Assembly (NCBI GenBank): GCA_029204225.1
Contig: CM055109.1
Coordinates: 3,417,975 to 3,481,974, forward strand
DNA length: 64,000 nt
Direction of reading: 5' to 3'
DNA from: Diphasiastrum complanatum
Lineage: Eukaryota > Streptophyta > Lycopodiopsida > Lycopodiales > Lycopodiaceae
Part shown: positions 36,533 through 49,196 of the stretch, piece by piece
How positions within the stretch are numbered: position 1 is the stretch's first letter
Layout of the letters: the number at the start of each line of letters is the position of its first letter
Program-made: the position numbers and the translations under genes
Notes under the pieces: model-generated
What the model saw: the letters and a program-made list of their open reading frames with translations, nothing else
Database searches by the model: none
What the model was told of the DNA's origin: nothing

Positions 36533-37352
36533 TGTGAAAAAGTACAAAAAGGACCAAGAGTGGATCCTAATCTGATCCTCAAGAGGGATTGGTTGTCAGA
36601 TTATTTGATCTATCAATCTAATTCAGATTAAGATCAATCTAGATCAATTCTAGACACAAAATCCTAACAAGAACAATCATTAATTGAAGGTAGGTGTACT
36701 TTATGGTTTCACACGTGTGAAACATTGTCTGAGTACGGAATCCAACTTGAAAATCAAGTACACATTGATAGAACCTCAAAACAATCAAAACAAATGTAGA
36801 CAAATGGAGAGAATCACTCAAAATTGCTTCCAAAACCAAGATTGGTGTCTCACATTGATTATGGCCAAATGTGGCTCTATATATACAATAAGTGGGAGCT
36901 CGTGGTACTGATCATCCCTATGATTCCACGTGTGAAGGTGCTTTGTCAAATGATGATTCATCATGCAAAACTGACACTTGGACAAAACCTTCTATTTTGA
37001 GCACTTTTGGTCCATTTTCCTTCTATATGGAGATCTACTTGGAAATCTTCTAGAAGTCAAAATTTGCCTACTTCAGCTTATTCCACACATGTGAGCTGTC
37101 CTCTACACATGGGATATGACACCTAACCAAAGGATGTGGCTCATGCAATCAATAGATTGATGCCATGTGTCATATGTCTAGAAAAACTAGTTTTTGGCCT
37201 TTTTAGCCACTAGAACTTGAATTAAATCATATGTACAACCTATATGATTATGATACATGACAAGTACACTATTTTAACACGTGGAAATAGGCTCCACACA
37301 TGTGTAATCATCCTATATACATGATTTTTGGCCTCTACCAAGCTTATTCACA
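36533..37352 (-). mobile_element. 3' LTR of - strand copia derivative (element I)
   Basis: On the - strand it begins TGTGAATAAGCTTGG at 37352, right after a polypurine tract (37353-37365, TTTTGAGGAG), and ends CTTTTTCACA at 36533. Bases 36533-37186 match the LTR at 40431-41090 at about 98% by eye. It carries the 18-bp palindrome GTTTCACACGTGTGAAAC at 36706-36723 and a TATA-like TATATATAG on the - strand near 36875. Confidence 0.85.
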
Positions 37353-37365
37353 CTCCTCAAAAATC

Positions 37366-40300
37366 TAGCTTGATGGAAAACATGAACTTGACTCCATGGG
37401 CTGAATTGGTCTTTGTTGGCTCAAAAGGTGTGATGATCAGCCAATGAGCTTGATTTTGATCCAAAATCACCATATCCATGATAGTGCTTCTTTGATGTTG
37501 ACATCTTTGATGAGCTTGAGAGCTTTGCACCATCCTAGCACCTCCAAAATTGATTCCTTCCAATTTTCATGTAGATGCTTGACCTTGAGGCTTGCTCCTT
37601 CACATGAGATATGCTTCTCTTTCCCTTGAAATGTGAGCCACATGGGCTCAACCATGTTTCTTGAGTTTCTTTTTGGAATCACAACTTGAGAAGGTCTCTC
37701 CTCCTCAATCCTTGGCACATTGGAACCTTGAGATGACTCCTTAAGATCCTCTTCATGATGCTCCTTCTTGATGGAAATCCGAGACCTATATGTCTCATAA
37801 TGATCACAACAAGTATGACCATTCAATATTCACTTCCTATGATTATCAAGATTACTTATGCTAGAAACATAAGTCCAAAAATCATCACAACTTGGCATTA
37901 TTTTTCCAATATTGAAATCAAAAGGCATTTCCATCTCAATAAGGCTACTTGCTTATGGATATAAAGTGTCCACTTTGGATGCTTCACTTATTCTCATAAG
38001 AAGTTTACAACTTGCCTTTAAGATTGAAAACTTACAATTTTTATCTTTATGAATGAACACATCATTCATGATCTTATTGAAACCAAAAGATCCTACATTA
38101 TGAAGATATTTCCATTTCCTTGACTTCATAACTAATGTAAGCTTACAAGGAAAACATATTTTGCTATCTTTTAAGGCATCACACTCAACTAGTATTGCCT
38201 TAATCCACCTTTGAGATACAAAAATCTCTTCAAAGCAAAATGGTTCTTCATAAGTTGACATGAGAGCATAAATGAAACTATTTTCATTTTTGTGATTGCT
38301 CCCTATTCTTGATTGATTTGTCTTGGATAATAACAATAAGTTTGAACTTGTCCAAAGTTACAAGCAAAATACTTTCCAAGGACATAAAATAAATCCAAGT
38401 TACTTTCATGAAAGTGACATCTATCTTTGCATCTTGAACCAAACAATGCACTTCCAAATGAAAAATTTCAAAAGATTCAACATGTGTTGTGATGGACTCT
38501 TGAAGACAAATCTTGGTCCTTGTGAGACTCCAAGCCTCATTCACCTTTCCACAAAGGAAACACCTTTCCTTGGACTTGTCCTTCTTGTATTTGCATTTTG
38601 AACTTGAAGCTTCATCCTTCACCTTGGCCCCCTTGCTTTGGTTCTCCTTGGATGGATTGGTCTTCTTTTTGTAGCATCTTGAGAAAATATATCCTCCCTT
38701 GCCACAAAGGTTGCACTTAGGATCCTTTCTTTCCTTCAATAGGATGCACCTATTGATGCCATGTGAATAAAAACCTGTGATATGATTCTACAAATGTAAT
38801 TTGTGACTTTCAAGAGACTAGATTTGAACATCTTCAATAATCTAGAATGATCTACAAAAGATCTAGCTCACAAACCTAAGACTCAATCTTCACACTAATG
38901 ACTAGTCACTTGGAAACTTTGCTTTGATCATTGAGACAAAAGCACACAATCTTTGAATCAAATCACAAAAGAAATCAGATTCAAACTCCTATTGGACTCA
39001 ACAAATTCCAATGACTCTTTCTTTTGAAAGTTGAAATGGATATGAAAAGATTTGACACCTAGATTTCCCTTTTCACTTGACTAGTTCTCTCAACACTTGA
39101 GATTCTTGAACAAAAGATGGGTTTTGTTTCAAACACATGAAAATCAAACTTAATCACTTCGTTTGGACTCACTCTTGATCCAAATAATCTCACTCTTGAG
39201 ATTTAGAATGAATTTGATTTGATTTGACAACAAACTATACCATCAATTTTTCCAAAGCTTAAAAAATTTAGACAACTAGAGATTCACAAAGATCTCAACC
39301 ATGCATGAATACTCAAATATGGACTCCTCATTCTAGACATTCAATGGGATCACAAATTGACCCTCACACAAAAAAAAGTTGAATAGAACTAATTTGAGTT
39401 TCATACATATTATGTCAGTTTTTGCTCAACAAATTGAATTCAATCACTCCTATTGGATTCCACCAATTACTCTACCTTTTAAGACTTGGAATGAAATTCA
39501 AAATCAAAAGTTGTGATTCTTCTCACTAAGATATTGTGCTTCAAAGAGCTAATGCCACTTAGAAAGATTTGATCACTTAGGAGAAGAGAAATTCTCCACC
39601 AATAACAACTCAAAATGAGCTTCTAGATCTTGCCCTCTACAAAGGAAAGAACTCTTAGAAAATTGGATCTCTCTCTACACATTTGTCATAGACACCTTAA
39701 TGACTCTTTTCAAACCTTACAATCACTCAAACAAATTGAGTAGGGTTGAACAATGTGACTTGGATCTCAATCTCTTTTCTAGAACTCTCAATTTAAGCCA
39801 ATCTATGTCAAATTCTACAAAAGATTTGCATAGATGCTCTATATGCACTAGAAACTTTCAAAGGTTTCACTTGGAGGACAGATCCTAAGATGTTTTCTAG
39901 CAAATTGATGCTTCTAAACTTGACCCTATCACTCTTGAACAAATCTAGAGTGATGGTACAATGGATTTCAACCTCTCACCTTGCATATCACTCCTTAATC
40001 TATGATTTTTAGCAAAATCTCTCTCAACTTCAACATGCACTCAAAAAATCAGAGAAGATCAATTAATGCACCTTTTTCAAGCTTCAATTTTGATTTTTTG
40101 GCTGATCTAATCCAAGAACTAATCAAGGGATTAGATTCACTATAGAAAATGCTTGATTTTGCACCAAAAATCACTCAAATTGGGTATGTGAGTCAAATTC
40201 TACAAATTTTTGAAATTTCTCAGTCAAAACCGGAGCTGTACGGCCTCACACGTGTCAAAAGGGTTCCTACAGCCCACAACAAGATCTGGACCAAAAATCT

Positions 40301-40418
40301 TGAGGATAGCTATCAAATCCAACTCGCTACACAAAATTTGACTAGTTTCCAACAAACTGCTAATTTTGGCTTTGATTTGGATTAACCCTATCAATTTCAA
40401 CAAAACCTCTTGTAATAG
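37366..40418 (-). pseudogene. Internal region of element I with gag knuckles and RT remnant
   Basis: - strand. From the 5' side, about 1.6 kb has no clear coding. Then 38739-38284 encodes two broken zinc knuckles (CNLCGKGGYIFSRC; CFLCGKVNEAW). Overlapping this, 38336-37953 encodes YEEPFCFEEIFVSQRWIKAI and LVECDALKD, the decayed start of a copia RT. 37826-37467 is Lys/Glu-rich and unrecognised. No integrase, YVDD box or RNase H is visible. The element cannot move by itself, although its LTRs are very alike. Confidence 0.7.
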
Positions 40419-40430
40419 GCTCTGATACCA
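40419..40430 (-). other. Primer-binding site of element I (tRNA-Met type)
   Basis: Reads TGGTATCAGAGC on the - strand, the exact copia consensus, directly beside the LTR end at 40431. Confidence 0.9.
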
Positions 40431-41090
40431 TGTGGAAAAAGTACAAAAAGGACCAAGAGTGGATCCTAATCTGATCCTCAAGAGGGATTGGTTGTCAGAT
40501 TACTTGATTTATCAATCTACTTCAGATTAAGCAATCTAGATCAATTCTAGACACAAAATCCTAACAAGAACAATCATTAATTGAAGGTAAGTGTACTTTA
40601 TGGTTTCACACGTGTGAAACATTGTCTGAGTACGGACTCCAACCTGAAAATCAAGTACACATTGATAGAACCTCAAAACAATCAAAACAAATGTAGACAA
40701 ATGGAGAGAATCACTCAAAATTGCTTCCAAAACCAAGATTGGTGTCTCACATTGATTATGGCCAAATGTGGCTCTATATATACAATAAGTGGGAGCTCGT
40801 GGTACTGATCATCCCTATGATTCCACATGTGTGAAGGTGCTTTGTCATATGATGATTCATCATGCAAAACTGACACTTGGACAAAACCTTCTATTTTGAG
40901 CACTTTTGGTCCATTTTCCTTCTATATGGAGATCTACTTGGAAATCTTCTAGAAGTCAAAATTTGCCTACTTCAGCTTATTCCACACATGTGAGCTGTCC
41001 TCTACACATGGGATATGACACCTAACCAAAGGATGTGGCTCATGCAATCAATAGATTGATGCCATGTGTCATATGTCTAGAAAAACTAGG
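40431..41090 (-). mobile_element. 5' LTR of element I, truncated
   Basis: Copy of 36533-37186 with about a dozen differences. It ends abruptly at 41090, so about 165 bp of its start (relative to the 3' LTR) is missing. It contains the same palindrome at 40603-40620. Confidence 0.85.
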
Positions 41091-42639
41091 CCTATCTGAT
41101 GGACAATTATAGTCTACGCCCACATTATGAGAGTTTGTGCCATTACATTGAGGTCCATTTGGAGAATTTAGATTGGTCCATTTGGATGTAGAAACGAAAA
41201 ATATACTACCTTTTGTAAGAGTTGTTTTAGAGTCTAAAGTCTCTCTAATGAGTAATGCTTCTTGCCCCTGAGCGTGAAAAAAATAAAAAATTAGAGAAAG
41301 CTAAAAAAAGATAATATTAGCACGCTTGATAGCTCCAAATCAAGAATTGTAGTATCATGAGCATATTTATAGTTGATCTCCCACATCAATGAGAAGGAGA
41401 CTCAAACTAGTTGAGTTCTACTTAATTAAATCATGTTTCATTGAAAAGTCTTATTTCTTTGTCTACACATGTTCATTATCCATGAACTAAGCATCATTTG
41501 AGTTGCACCTTTATTTTGCATCACATGCCATCATCTTTATGTTACCCAATGGGGTTGGCTCAGTTGGTTGGCTTGGCATCCAAAGTTTCTTTGGTCCCAG
41601 GTTCGAGCCTCCCCTTGGAAACCAAGAAGCATCATCTTTATGTTGATGCCTTACCACAATTGATTTGTTCAACTCATTCCATTTCTCTATTCATGCATTT
41701 CTCAATTCTTCCACATAAAATCTCTAACATACAAATTCATTTTGGGCTATATTTAGAGAATTATTGGTTACTAAACTGATTTGTTGATATTATTCAATTG
41801 AGCCACTCATATTGGTCAATGGTTTTAGCCAAAATTTCTCCATTCTTGCTCATTCTTTGGATAATAATATTCACGTGACATTTGATTTCATCCACCAATT
41901 ATGCTTCTCTTTACCATCAACTACTATTTGAGTCATACACCAAAGGCCTCAATTTGAAATGTCAAAGTCCAAACCATGGAGCACAAGATCATCTAAAATA
42001 AAATAGGGCTAGCAGGTTTGATGTTGTTTGGTGATGATGCTAATCATTTACTTCATGTTGATTATGGTATTAAAACAAACCATGATCACATTGCTAATGT
42101 TTTACATGATTTTCATGAATTTCTTGAGGCCTATAGTAATTTCTATTCATTTGTTGACCATGAGCCCTTGCCCATTTTATGTATGCACAAGCCTACATGC
42201 CTTTATTGTGAATTGATATATAGGACTTGCCAAGAGCCCCAACCAACTATTATTATTTGGCATTAGAGAGGGGTTCTATTAGAAGGCAATGTTACATTCA
42301 AACAATTTCAAATGCATTTCAAAACCTCAACATTTCAAATGCACTTGAAACCTCAAAATTGCAATGTTTTTTTTGGTCCCTAAGGCCACACAAGTGTGGA
42401 CATAGGGCCCAATCAAGCCCTACATAAAAGATTATGATATTGATTGAAAGTAGCTTGAATTCTTAAGTCAAATGCTCATTTCACTAATTTATGATATACA
42501 TAACCTTCCAACTCTTCTATTAGCAATTGAATTGGGTCAAAACACTAAAAGAAAAATTAGAAAAGATTAGCAATGTTTCAAAAGTCTGAAAATTTGTGAA
42601 ACATGTTGCAAATGTTTGAATGTCAAATTGTTAAAAGGG
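41091..42639. other. Intron sequence with one SINE
   Basis: Non-coding apart from the tRNA-derived insertion at 41544-41629. The open frame at 42018-42266 has no recognisable motif. Confidence 0.4.
41544..41629 (+). mobile_element. Short tRNA-derived SINE with target-site duplications
   Basis: An 86-bp insertion flanked by a perfect 15-bp direct repeat, CATCATCTTTATGTT (41529-41543 and 41630-41644). Inside are an RNA polymerase III box A (TGGCTCAGTTGG, 41556-41567) and box B (GGTTCGAGCC, 41600-41609) at tRNA-like spacing. A long duplication of this kind is the mark of LINE-driven target-primed retroposition. No poly(A) or T tail and no tRNA-unrelated body is evident, so it may be a minimal SINE or a retroposed tRNA-like fragment. 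A normal anticodon arm is not apparent, which argues against a working tRNA gene. Confidence 0.8.
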
Positions 42640-42860
42640 CCTAGACCCTCCAGGAGGGTGCGCTAATTTTCCTCCTACGACCCTATTTGTGGATAAGGTT
42701 AGGCTAAGTGTCTAGAAGCTTCTATTTTAGGGTTCCTATTGGGTCTGAATAGGGTGTAGAGACATTCATTTATCATCTTTTAATTTGGTATTGTTTGGGC
42801 TCTTTATAAGAAATTGCTTATAGGGCTTTAGCAATTGAATATATGTATTTTTTTTTGCCA
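42640..42860 (+). repeat. Dispersed repeat R, copy 1
   Basis: Shares CCAGGAGGGTGC, ACCCTATTTGTGGATAA and TAAGTGTCT in the same order with the - strand of 61870-62100. Family unknown; no coding potential seen. Confidence 0.55.
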
Positions 42861-43439
42861 TTTTTTGTGGGAGATTGCTAGATTACTTTATGTATTATCA
42901 ATTTATCTCACAAAGCTATCTAAATCAAATCCAAAGCACATAAAAGTAGGCACTGCATATCCACTTTATTAATTTCTTCTCAAAGTACATATTAGGTTAC
43001 TAGCCTAAACACATAAGAGCACTACTGCTAAGTCTCCTCCCAGCCATCTGCTGCATAGTAAAAAGATCAAGCATACTCAAAAGGCTCTCCCCTTTAAGCT
43101 CCCACGCCATCCTACCTCAAGCACACACATAGTACAATGTCCATCACATCTTGGAGTATCAAGATGGACTCCATCCTCAACTTTTATATTGAATAATTGG
43201 AAGTAGACAATCTCTCACTTGGTCGCAACAAGTATGAACTCATTGAAGTCATGTAAAGTGGAGATAAATAAAAGTGATGAACAAAAAATGTTGCTTCTCT
43301 CTCACTATAGGATCCAATAATGGTGTGCTACCATCTCCTATATAAGATCTTGCAACAAACTGTGAGATGATTCTCACTAGCTATCTCAATCTCTCCAAAA
43401 CTAGATCTACTTCACATCAAATGATGGAGTATGGGCAAA
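42861..43439. other. Non-coding stretch left of element H
   Basis: No gene or repeat signature seen. Confidence 0.35.
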
Positions 43440-43997
43440 GTTAGGATCAAACACTCTTAGCACGTGTGAAATACACTAAGAAACCAAATTTGACTCAAAT
43501 ACAATGATATTGCATGAAACAAAATGGCTAAGATCTCAAAACAGTGCCTAGATCACATATAGATGAGATTGGTAAGCATTCAACTGTGATTTTGGATCAA
43601 ACAAGCAATCTCTTGACCAAACCAAATGTGTCCACCCAGGTCTAGGTGCCCTACCTAACCCTCTTCAAAAGCTTATAACTTTTGATTGGCACAACCAAAT
43701 GGAATGAAACTGATTGCATCAAAAACTAGACAAAAATAGCTTCAAAACAAACTATCTAGCAAGATTTTTGGATCAACCATGAAAGAGAACTCCCAAACTG
43801 AAATTGGATGTTCCTCACACATGTCTGAGCACCTGATTCCGTACAGTACCAGTTCAGACCCAATCAATGCCCTATTGATCTCTTTTGATCCAAAATTGGA
43901 CAAGATAGCTAGGAAAATGGATCTTGACAATTTCTAGCTCAAGATTGATGAATAGTCTTCACTCAAATGGATCAAAATGCATGGTAACCTTAGGTAG
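43440..43997 (-). mobile_element. Internal region of small LTR element H (truncated)
   Basis: On the - strand it follows the primer-binding site and aligns in patches with the internal region of element D (51338-51830): TTAGGTAGGGCA, GTGGACACAT, TTTGATCCAAAA and TTTCATGCAAT occur in the same order. No gag or pol domain. The 3' LTR is missing. Confidence 0.6.
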
Positions 43998-44009
43998 GCT
44001 CTGATACCA
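43998..44009 (-). other. Primer-binding site of element H
   Basis: TGGTATCAGAGC on the - strand, next to the LTR end AATTCAACA. Confidence 0.9.
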
Positions 44010-44474
44010 TGTTGAATTTCACACGTGTGGATTGTCCACTACATGTACTTGTGATCTCCTAAGGTGTGTAGATGCACCAAGATCAAGACTAGATTGAGAT
44101 TCAAGATCTATCTTTGATTGTATGGCAAAAACGCACTACTTTATGCATTCAATCACTTCCAACTCTCACTCACACGTGTGGGAAGTGTTCCATGTCTACA
44201 CTCTAATTGGCACAAGTTTGGCCTCCTACTCTATTTTGGCTCAATAGTGGCATTACAAGTGGAAATGGATAATCTGCCATCTATGCCAAATTTGACCCTA
44301 TCAACATCGTACACCTAAATGCTTGACTATGAAATTCTATGAGACCCCTATATCAAACATTTTATTTACTTTACAATTCTCCACACGTGGGAACATCCTC
44401 CACACATGTGAGATTCACTTACAAACTTCTATCATGAAAAAAATACCAAGCTAGATTTTTGCCAATTTCTCACA
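44010..44474 (-). mobile_element. 5' LTR of element H
   Basis: Starts (- strand) TGTGAGAAATTGGCAAAAATC at 44474 and ends TTCAACA at 44010. Both ends are homologous to the LTR of element D (50777-51324). It contains CACACGTGTG at 44020-44029 and 44171-44180. It cuts into the gypsy integrase, whose frame runs up to 44475 and then continues only by chance into the LTR. Confidence 0.8.
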
Positions 44475-46616
44475 CCTAAACCCTTCAAGAAGTATTTGGA
44501 AAGGCTAGTGACAACCAGTACTTTCATAACCTGCATCCCATCCATTGTCTCCAAAGTTATTGCCACTTGCAATAGAATGTCTATTATGCAATAAGGGCCT
44601 TCACAAGTAAACTTGAGCTTGCTTTTAATCACCTTGGTCTTATACATGAGGACCAAATCTCTTTGTTTAAGATATTTCTTGTGAAGATGATGATCATGCC
44701 AAGCCTTGCGACGTGTTTTTTCTGCAGCAAGAGCATGGACTACTAACAAGAGTGTTTCACACAACTTGTGCAGCACTTCAGACAAAGGTGGAGTGATCTT
44801 GTATCATCCAAGTGGTGTACTATGGCAATCTGAAGAGATGGGATGAGAAATTCCATTGGCATTACTACATCTTGGCCATGCACCAGTTGAAATGGCATTT
44901 GTTTAGTGATGCCTTTGTATGCAATTCTAAAATTCCACAGACCAACATGTAGCTTGTGCTCCCAATACTTGCTTCCACTATTTAGGTCAATATGCCACAT
45001 AGAATCTTATTAGGACTTGGCCATTTCCTAGAGGATAGTAAGGTGTTTTGAAGCATTGGATCACAAAAAACTCTTCCAATAATACTTTGATGCTCTTGTT
45101 GACAAAGTGCATCCCTCAATAACTAACTATCTTGACTGGGCATTCGAAGCGTAAGATCTTAGCAGTGGACCTAGCATTTGCTACGTGCACTGCTTTTGCT
45201 TCAACCCATTTTGTATGATAATCTGTAGCCATGATAATATCTTGAGCTTGGATATTGTGAGTGTTGGGGTGAATAGGGATGATTAGAAATCTAGTCCAAA
45301 TGGAGCTTAAGCCAATAGAGGATATAACAGCTCAAAATTCACCTTCGTTGGTCTATGTGCCCTCTGGCATACATCACAATATTTGATGTAATCTTTAACA
45401 TCCTTATGCATTTTTGGCCACCAATAGCCAGATTGCAAGATCTTGCATATTGTTACATCCATTGCAAAGTGTCCATTCCCATTGCTTCATGTGAGAGAGA
45501 CATAATATGACTTATCTCATGAGGCAAGATACATCTTTGAATGATATTATCTGCCCCTTGTTGATACAATTGTCCAGCAATCAACTGATATGGTTTAGCT
45601 TTAAGTACAAGCTTTCATTGTTGCACCTTGGATAGTGACCGATCAATTTGGCCATGCATCAAGTACTCAACTATGTCCATGGCCCAATCAGGTACGACAT
45701 CCACATAAAATAAAGCAACATCCCATAACTCATCATCAGGTTGAGGATCCTTTTGTATCGATTTGATTCATGACACATGATCCACCATATAATGTTGCTT
45801 GCCCTTGCATACCACTATATGGAAATTGAACTCTAGCAACACGAGTAACCATCTAGTGATTCTTCATGTGTTATAGGTTTTGTTAGCTAGGCATAGCAAA
45901 GGTCAATGATAAGTGTAGAATGCAAACTGAGTCACCATAAGATAATGGTGAAACTTCTTGACCACATACACCATCGTCAAGACATCTCACTTAGTTGTGG
46001 AATAGTTGATTTCAGCATCATTATGTTGTCAATTGGTAAATCAAATAGGAAAATCTTTCTTGTGCTCGCCTGGCTTGGTCAAACTGCTCCTACAACATAC
46101 TTTGATACATCTGTATGCACATGAAACTCAATTGTCTAGTTGGGAGGCGCATAGATATAAGTGCATTCTTCAGCATTTGGAATGCTTATAAGGCTCCCTC
46201 TGTCCAATATATCAATTGTTAGCCTGTAGATAGGATCCAAAAAAAGAAGAATCAAGATCCAATAGTAGTTGGCATGTCCCGTGAATACATAAACTTCATG
46301 AATCTATCCACAGGGGGTGAAGATCCATGATAGCGCATATCTTAGATAGATCGGTGGTGATCATGTGTCTAGATACGATGTGGCCTAAGATAAGACCATA
46401 TGTGACATTTTTTTTGGGTCCAATGATATTTAAATTTGTGTCATTGTGAAAGCACTTTCTCTATATGAGATAAGTGTTCATCATTATGTCCATGCATCAT
46501 CATCCAAGATCTTTAGAAACTTCTATAAGTATTTTTTGAATGTCATTCGCATGATGCACTGAAAAGTGCTTGGGGCATTACCAGGACTAAATGGCATTAC
46601 CTTGTAGGCATATTGT
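44475..46616 (-). pseudogene. Ty3/gypsy pol remnant: RT end, RNase H, integrase (element G)
   Basis: - strand. Begins at 46616 inside the RT with AYKVMPFSPGNAPSTFQ, continues through a badly decayed RNase H (46300-45700), then the integrase zinc finger region SGYWWPKMHKDVKDYIKYCD and VCQRAHRP (about 45440-45340), the core start IIMATDYHTKWVEAKAVHVA (about 45235) and, further on, GITKQMPFQLVHGQDVVMPM and EFLIPSLQIA (44950-44850). The C-terminal GPY-type module shows KQRDLVLMYK and LKFTCEGPYCIIDI (44640-44570). Many stops and frameshifts. The 3' end is interrupted by the LTR of element H. Confidence 0.88.
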
Positions 46617-48291
46617 CATGTCCACGACTAATCTCGGATTATTATCCTGTTAGGAGGTCAGTCTAACCTTGACCCATAAATTAATTATGATTATGAGGGC
46701 TCTCATGTGTATATGATCATAATTAATGGTTAGAGGCCTACACTCAAGATGGTGGATTTTTATGGATTTATTGTTGAATCATAGGGGAACTAGATGATGT
46801 GGCCCAGTTAGGCTGCAGATGGTTTCATAGTGCACTACTAGAGGTTCATGGGCCTTGGAGGGTGTAAGTATACCCATTGGAATCTCATTAGTGTATACTT
46901 GATTTGATGCTAGTAGCTACATGCTATTGGTGTGACTCATCTATCCCTTGTGAGTGATTGATCCATAGCTTGGGGGCTCTATCCATTCAATCTAGACTTG
47001 GTTGGGTTGGTTTGTCCACCATCCAATTCCCTTTTGTTGCTTTGTAGCAGTTTGCTTAGTTATTGAATCTTTGGAGAGGGACTACTTGATTCAATAGTTA
47101 AGCAATGGTTTTCATCGTTACTGGTTTTCATTTTTTCGAGGCAATTAAAGCATTTGATTAACAATAAATCTTTTGCAAATGATTATGCCCTTGTTATTTG
47201 CCTACTAAATTTCAAGTTCAAATGGTATTAAATTCAAGCACTAAGTTGTCATAACAAACAAAAAATTTTATGGACATTGCTTTGATGAATACACTAATAC
47301 TTGAGCAAACTTGTAATTAATAGATTTATTGTTTTCCTAACAATGGCAAATGCGTTCATCCATCTCTCTCAACAACCATCTAAGTGTTTACTAGTGTAAT
47401 CGACCATTGTCTGGCTCCCATCATCTTACTTGAACATACATACATCCATTTATAACACCAATCTCCAACCATCATCATCCGCCAATTCTTCCAAGATCCA
47501 TGTCAAGTAGCAATGGAAGAAATCTAGTTAAATAAGCAAATACCAATGGATCCACAAATTTCTATGCCAGCGGTCCTCTCCAAGCAATCAAAAGGACTCC
47601 CAAGCTTAAATTGCCCAAGTCTGATGGATCCTGCAATCCTATCAGATTCTTGCATATCTAGGGGCAACCTTAACTCTCCTTTTCAAATCCTCATCTATCT
47701 ATATTCCTCAACTGTCAACCTCAACATCTCCTCAACACTCGTCTCTCCTCTCATCTGTTAGTTTGTCAGTATTCTGTCAATGAAATTTGAGTGATGTCAC
47801 AATTGACCTTTGTAAAATCCACAAGTTATTTTCTTGATTTCAGTAACCTTCATATATTTGTGAAAGACAACAAGAAGTTTTGACACACTTAGTAACTCCT
47901 GAAGGTTCTCTTGATTTATTACATTAATCGGTTCATCTTCAAAAGGGCTGTTTGTGAAAGTTATCATGCATGCATTTCACCCAACAAAAATATTCCTCCA
48001 TAAGCTCTAGAAGGGAAAGCACCTTATTTCTATGAGAACTTGTAACCTCCATCCCAAGAGCAAATGTCATTGAAAGGGTATTAGGTGAGGAGCCCAAATA
48101 ATGAAGAGCATGAAGGGATGAAATTGTTGTCTAAGAAATAGGCCCGGGTTCTCGGGTGCGACTCTCGGCCGATGTACCATGGGGTGAAAGCCTGTATCAG
48201 TATTTGCACACCATCTTGACCTCACCATGGTCCTCTTCGATGCCATCATTAAAAAGAAAAACTCAATCGTTGCATAATCCTCGATGGGGTC
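46617..48291. other. Non-coding or heavily decayed stretch
   Basis: 46617 starts TGTCATGTCCACGAC, an LTR-like beginning just where the gypsy RT is cut, but no matching end was found. Around 48130-47940 a - strand frame reads SHRNKVLSLLELMEEYFCWV, of unknown affinity. No gene supported. Confidence 0.35.
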
Positions 48292-49196
48292 TCAAGCTAC
48301 TATGAGTGTGAGAGTATTGGCATAAAGAATGATAATTGGTGAATCTCCATGAGTTGATTTGATCTTGGCCCCATCCAAGTTGAGATTTTGATCTTCATGA
48401 AAGATCACATCTCTACTTACAGCAATATTCTTTGTAGAAGGAACTAAGATTCTATATGATTTCTTAGTTGATAAATATCCAATCATCACTCCTTTGACAA
48501 AACAATGGCTCTCTTTTTTCCTAGTCTCTACAGGCACATGCACAAAGCAAACACAACCAAAGATCCTAAGGTGATCTACCTTAGGCTTTTCCTTATACAA
48601 CATCTCATATGGTGATCTTCCTCCTAGAGCAAGATTTGGAAGTCTATTACAAAGATAATTGGCACATGATTTTGCTTCTTCCCAAAAAGATTTTGGAACA
48701 CATGCCTCTAGTCTACTTGCTTTTTCACATTCACATATAGTTCTATTTTTTCTTTCAACAACCCCATTTTGTTGGGGGGAATAAGCACAACTAAACTCTC
48801 TCCTCACTCCTTCTTGCTCACAAAAGTCATTAAATTTGTTGAAGGTATACTCCCCTACACTATCACATCTCAAAGCTTTCAAATTACAACAGAATTGCAT
48901 TTCAACTAAAGCTTTGAATTTAAGGAAGGCATCAAACACCATAGATTTGGAAGACAAGAGATACAACTTGTATGATCATCAATAAAGGTGACAAAGCATG
49001 TAGATCCTCCTTTTCTCTTAGAAGAGGAAAAGTGAGCATCCAAGTGCACTAGCTCAAAAGAAGGATGAGACTTGATGTTAGATCTTGGAAAAGTTCTTCT
49101 ATGATATTTGGCAATAGCACAAGCTTCACAAAGTTGAAGCTCCTTTGACACAATCTTTGGTGTTGGATTCATCTCCTCTACTCTCCTAAATCCCAT
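48292..49196 (-). pseudogene. Ty1/copia integrase
   Basis: - strand, two frames joined near 48960. The zinc-finger end reads LQLCEACAIAKYHRRTFPRS. The core has SFELVHLDAHF (first Asp), LRCDSVGEYTFNKFNDFCEQ (second Asp) and CAYSPQQNGVVERKNRTI (Glu), so the DDE triad is intact. Then come ANYLCNRLPNLALGGRSPYE, LRIFGCVCFVHVP and KSYRILVPSTKNIAVSRDVI followed by FHEDQN. It stops before the RT. The 5' end is cut at about 49196, in the pre-integrase region. One frameshift is the only clear lesion. Confidence 0.92.

Noticed and set aside
41551-41610. Functional tRNA gene
   Set aside because: Box A and B are present, but the segment is flanked by long target duplications and no proper anticodon arm is apparent; better explained as a retroposon.
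42018-42266. 82-codon frame as a small gene
   Set aside because: No motif, no splice or promoter context, low-complexity composition typical of background.
46617-47130. Solo LTR starting TGTCATGTCCACGAC
   Set aside because: No matching 3' terminus, partner or target duplication could be found; left as non-coding.
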